Assembly: GCA_024275555.1 (NCBI GenBank)
Contig: JAJRYW010000673.1
Coordinates: 1-6,107 of the forward strand
DNA length: 6,107 nt
DNA from: Calditrichota bacterium
GTDB taxonomy: Bacteria > Calditrichota > Calditrichia > RBG-13-44-9 > J075
Direction of reading: 5' to 3'
This document shows positions 6,058 to 6,107 of the stretch, piece by piece (positions within the stretch are counted from its first letter, which is position 1; each line of letters starts with the position of its first letter). Made by a program: the position numbers and the translations under genes. The notes beneath the pieces were generated by a model that saw only the letters and a program-made list of their open reading frames with translations, did no database searches and was not told the DNA's origin.

Positions 6058-6099
6058 TTGGCACAGTTCGGTGCAAAAGTAAGCTCTCTTCGCCAGAGC
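6058..6099. repeat. Two small inverted repeats near the window edge
   Basis: GCAC and GTGC (6061-6064 with 6071-6074) form a short stem that TTT and AAA (6058-6060 with 6076-6078, roughly) may extend past a mismatch. GCTCT and AGAGC (6083-6087 with 6095-6099) form a 5-bp stem with a seven-base loop. Singly each could be chance. They count mainly as the third and fourth stems in a row after those at 6009-6052. Confidence 0.4.
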
Positions 6100-6107
6100 A
6101 AATCGAC

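Larger units (their letters stand above)
5646..6107. other. Non-coding region rich in repeats and hairpins
   Basis: No reading frame of plausible gene character is visible in these 462 bases. From 5668 to about 5810 there is nothing I can name. A TATAAT at 5785-5790 has no -35 box at normal spacing. From about 5812 onward nearly all the DNA takes part in inverted repeats or a period-7 tract, described separately. I found no transposase remnant, tRNA or CRISPR repeat. Confidence 0.6.

Noticed and set aside
6032..6099. Integron attC-like site or tRNA from the hairpin series.
   Set aside because: No GTTRRRY/RYYYAAC core pair is present and the stems do not form a cloverleaf.

Overview
The window looks like chromosomal DNA from an uncultured Gram-negative bacterium of moderate G+C. 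The clues are exported proteins with Sec signal peptides, a large secreted protein pairing an alpha-helical repeat domain with the start of a right-handed beta-helix, a soluble PAS histidine kinase with a NarL-type regulator, and heptamer simple repeats between genes. This mix fits lineages around Calditrichota, KSB1, Zixibacteria or Bacteroidota-like groups. That placement is inference, since no rRNA or other phylogenetic marker is present.

Layout. Positions 1-1337 (minus) hold the 5' 445 codons of a secreted protein whose 3' part lies outside the window. Positions 1338-1636 are non-coding: a candidate promoter, an AT-rich palindrome, a three-hairpin leader for the secreted protein, and a long hairpin at the end of the regulator gene. 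Positions 1637-3462 (minus) are a two-gene operon, with a PAS-coiled-coil-HisKA_3-HATPase kinase first and a NarL/FixJ response regulator second, joined by an ATGA overlap. Positions 3463-3911 are a divergent intergenic region with one sigma70-like promoter in each direction; the one facing right is close to consensus. Positions 3912-5645 (plus) encode a 577-residue exported MORN-repeat protein with two N-terminal copies of an 88-residue domain. Positions 5646-6107 contain no convincing gene. They hold several hairpins, a period-7 repeat tract of about 110 bp, and a run of four successive inverted repeats reaching the window edge.

Working together. The kinase has no membrane segment, so it should sense a cytoplasmic signal through its PAS domain and phosphorylate the regulator at Asp56. 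Plausible targets are the flanking genes for exported proteins: the MORN protein, transcribed divergently from the kinase, and the beta-helix protein downstream of the regulator, which seems to have its own promoter and a palindrome about 50 bp upstream of the predicted start. This link rests on gene position only. The least familiar items are the duplicated N-terminal domain of the MORN protein, the structured leader of the beta-helix gene, and the repeat and hairpin cluster at the right edge.
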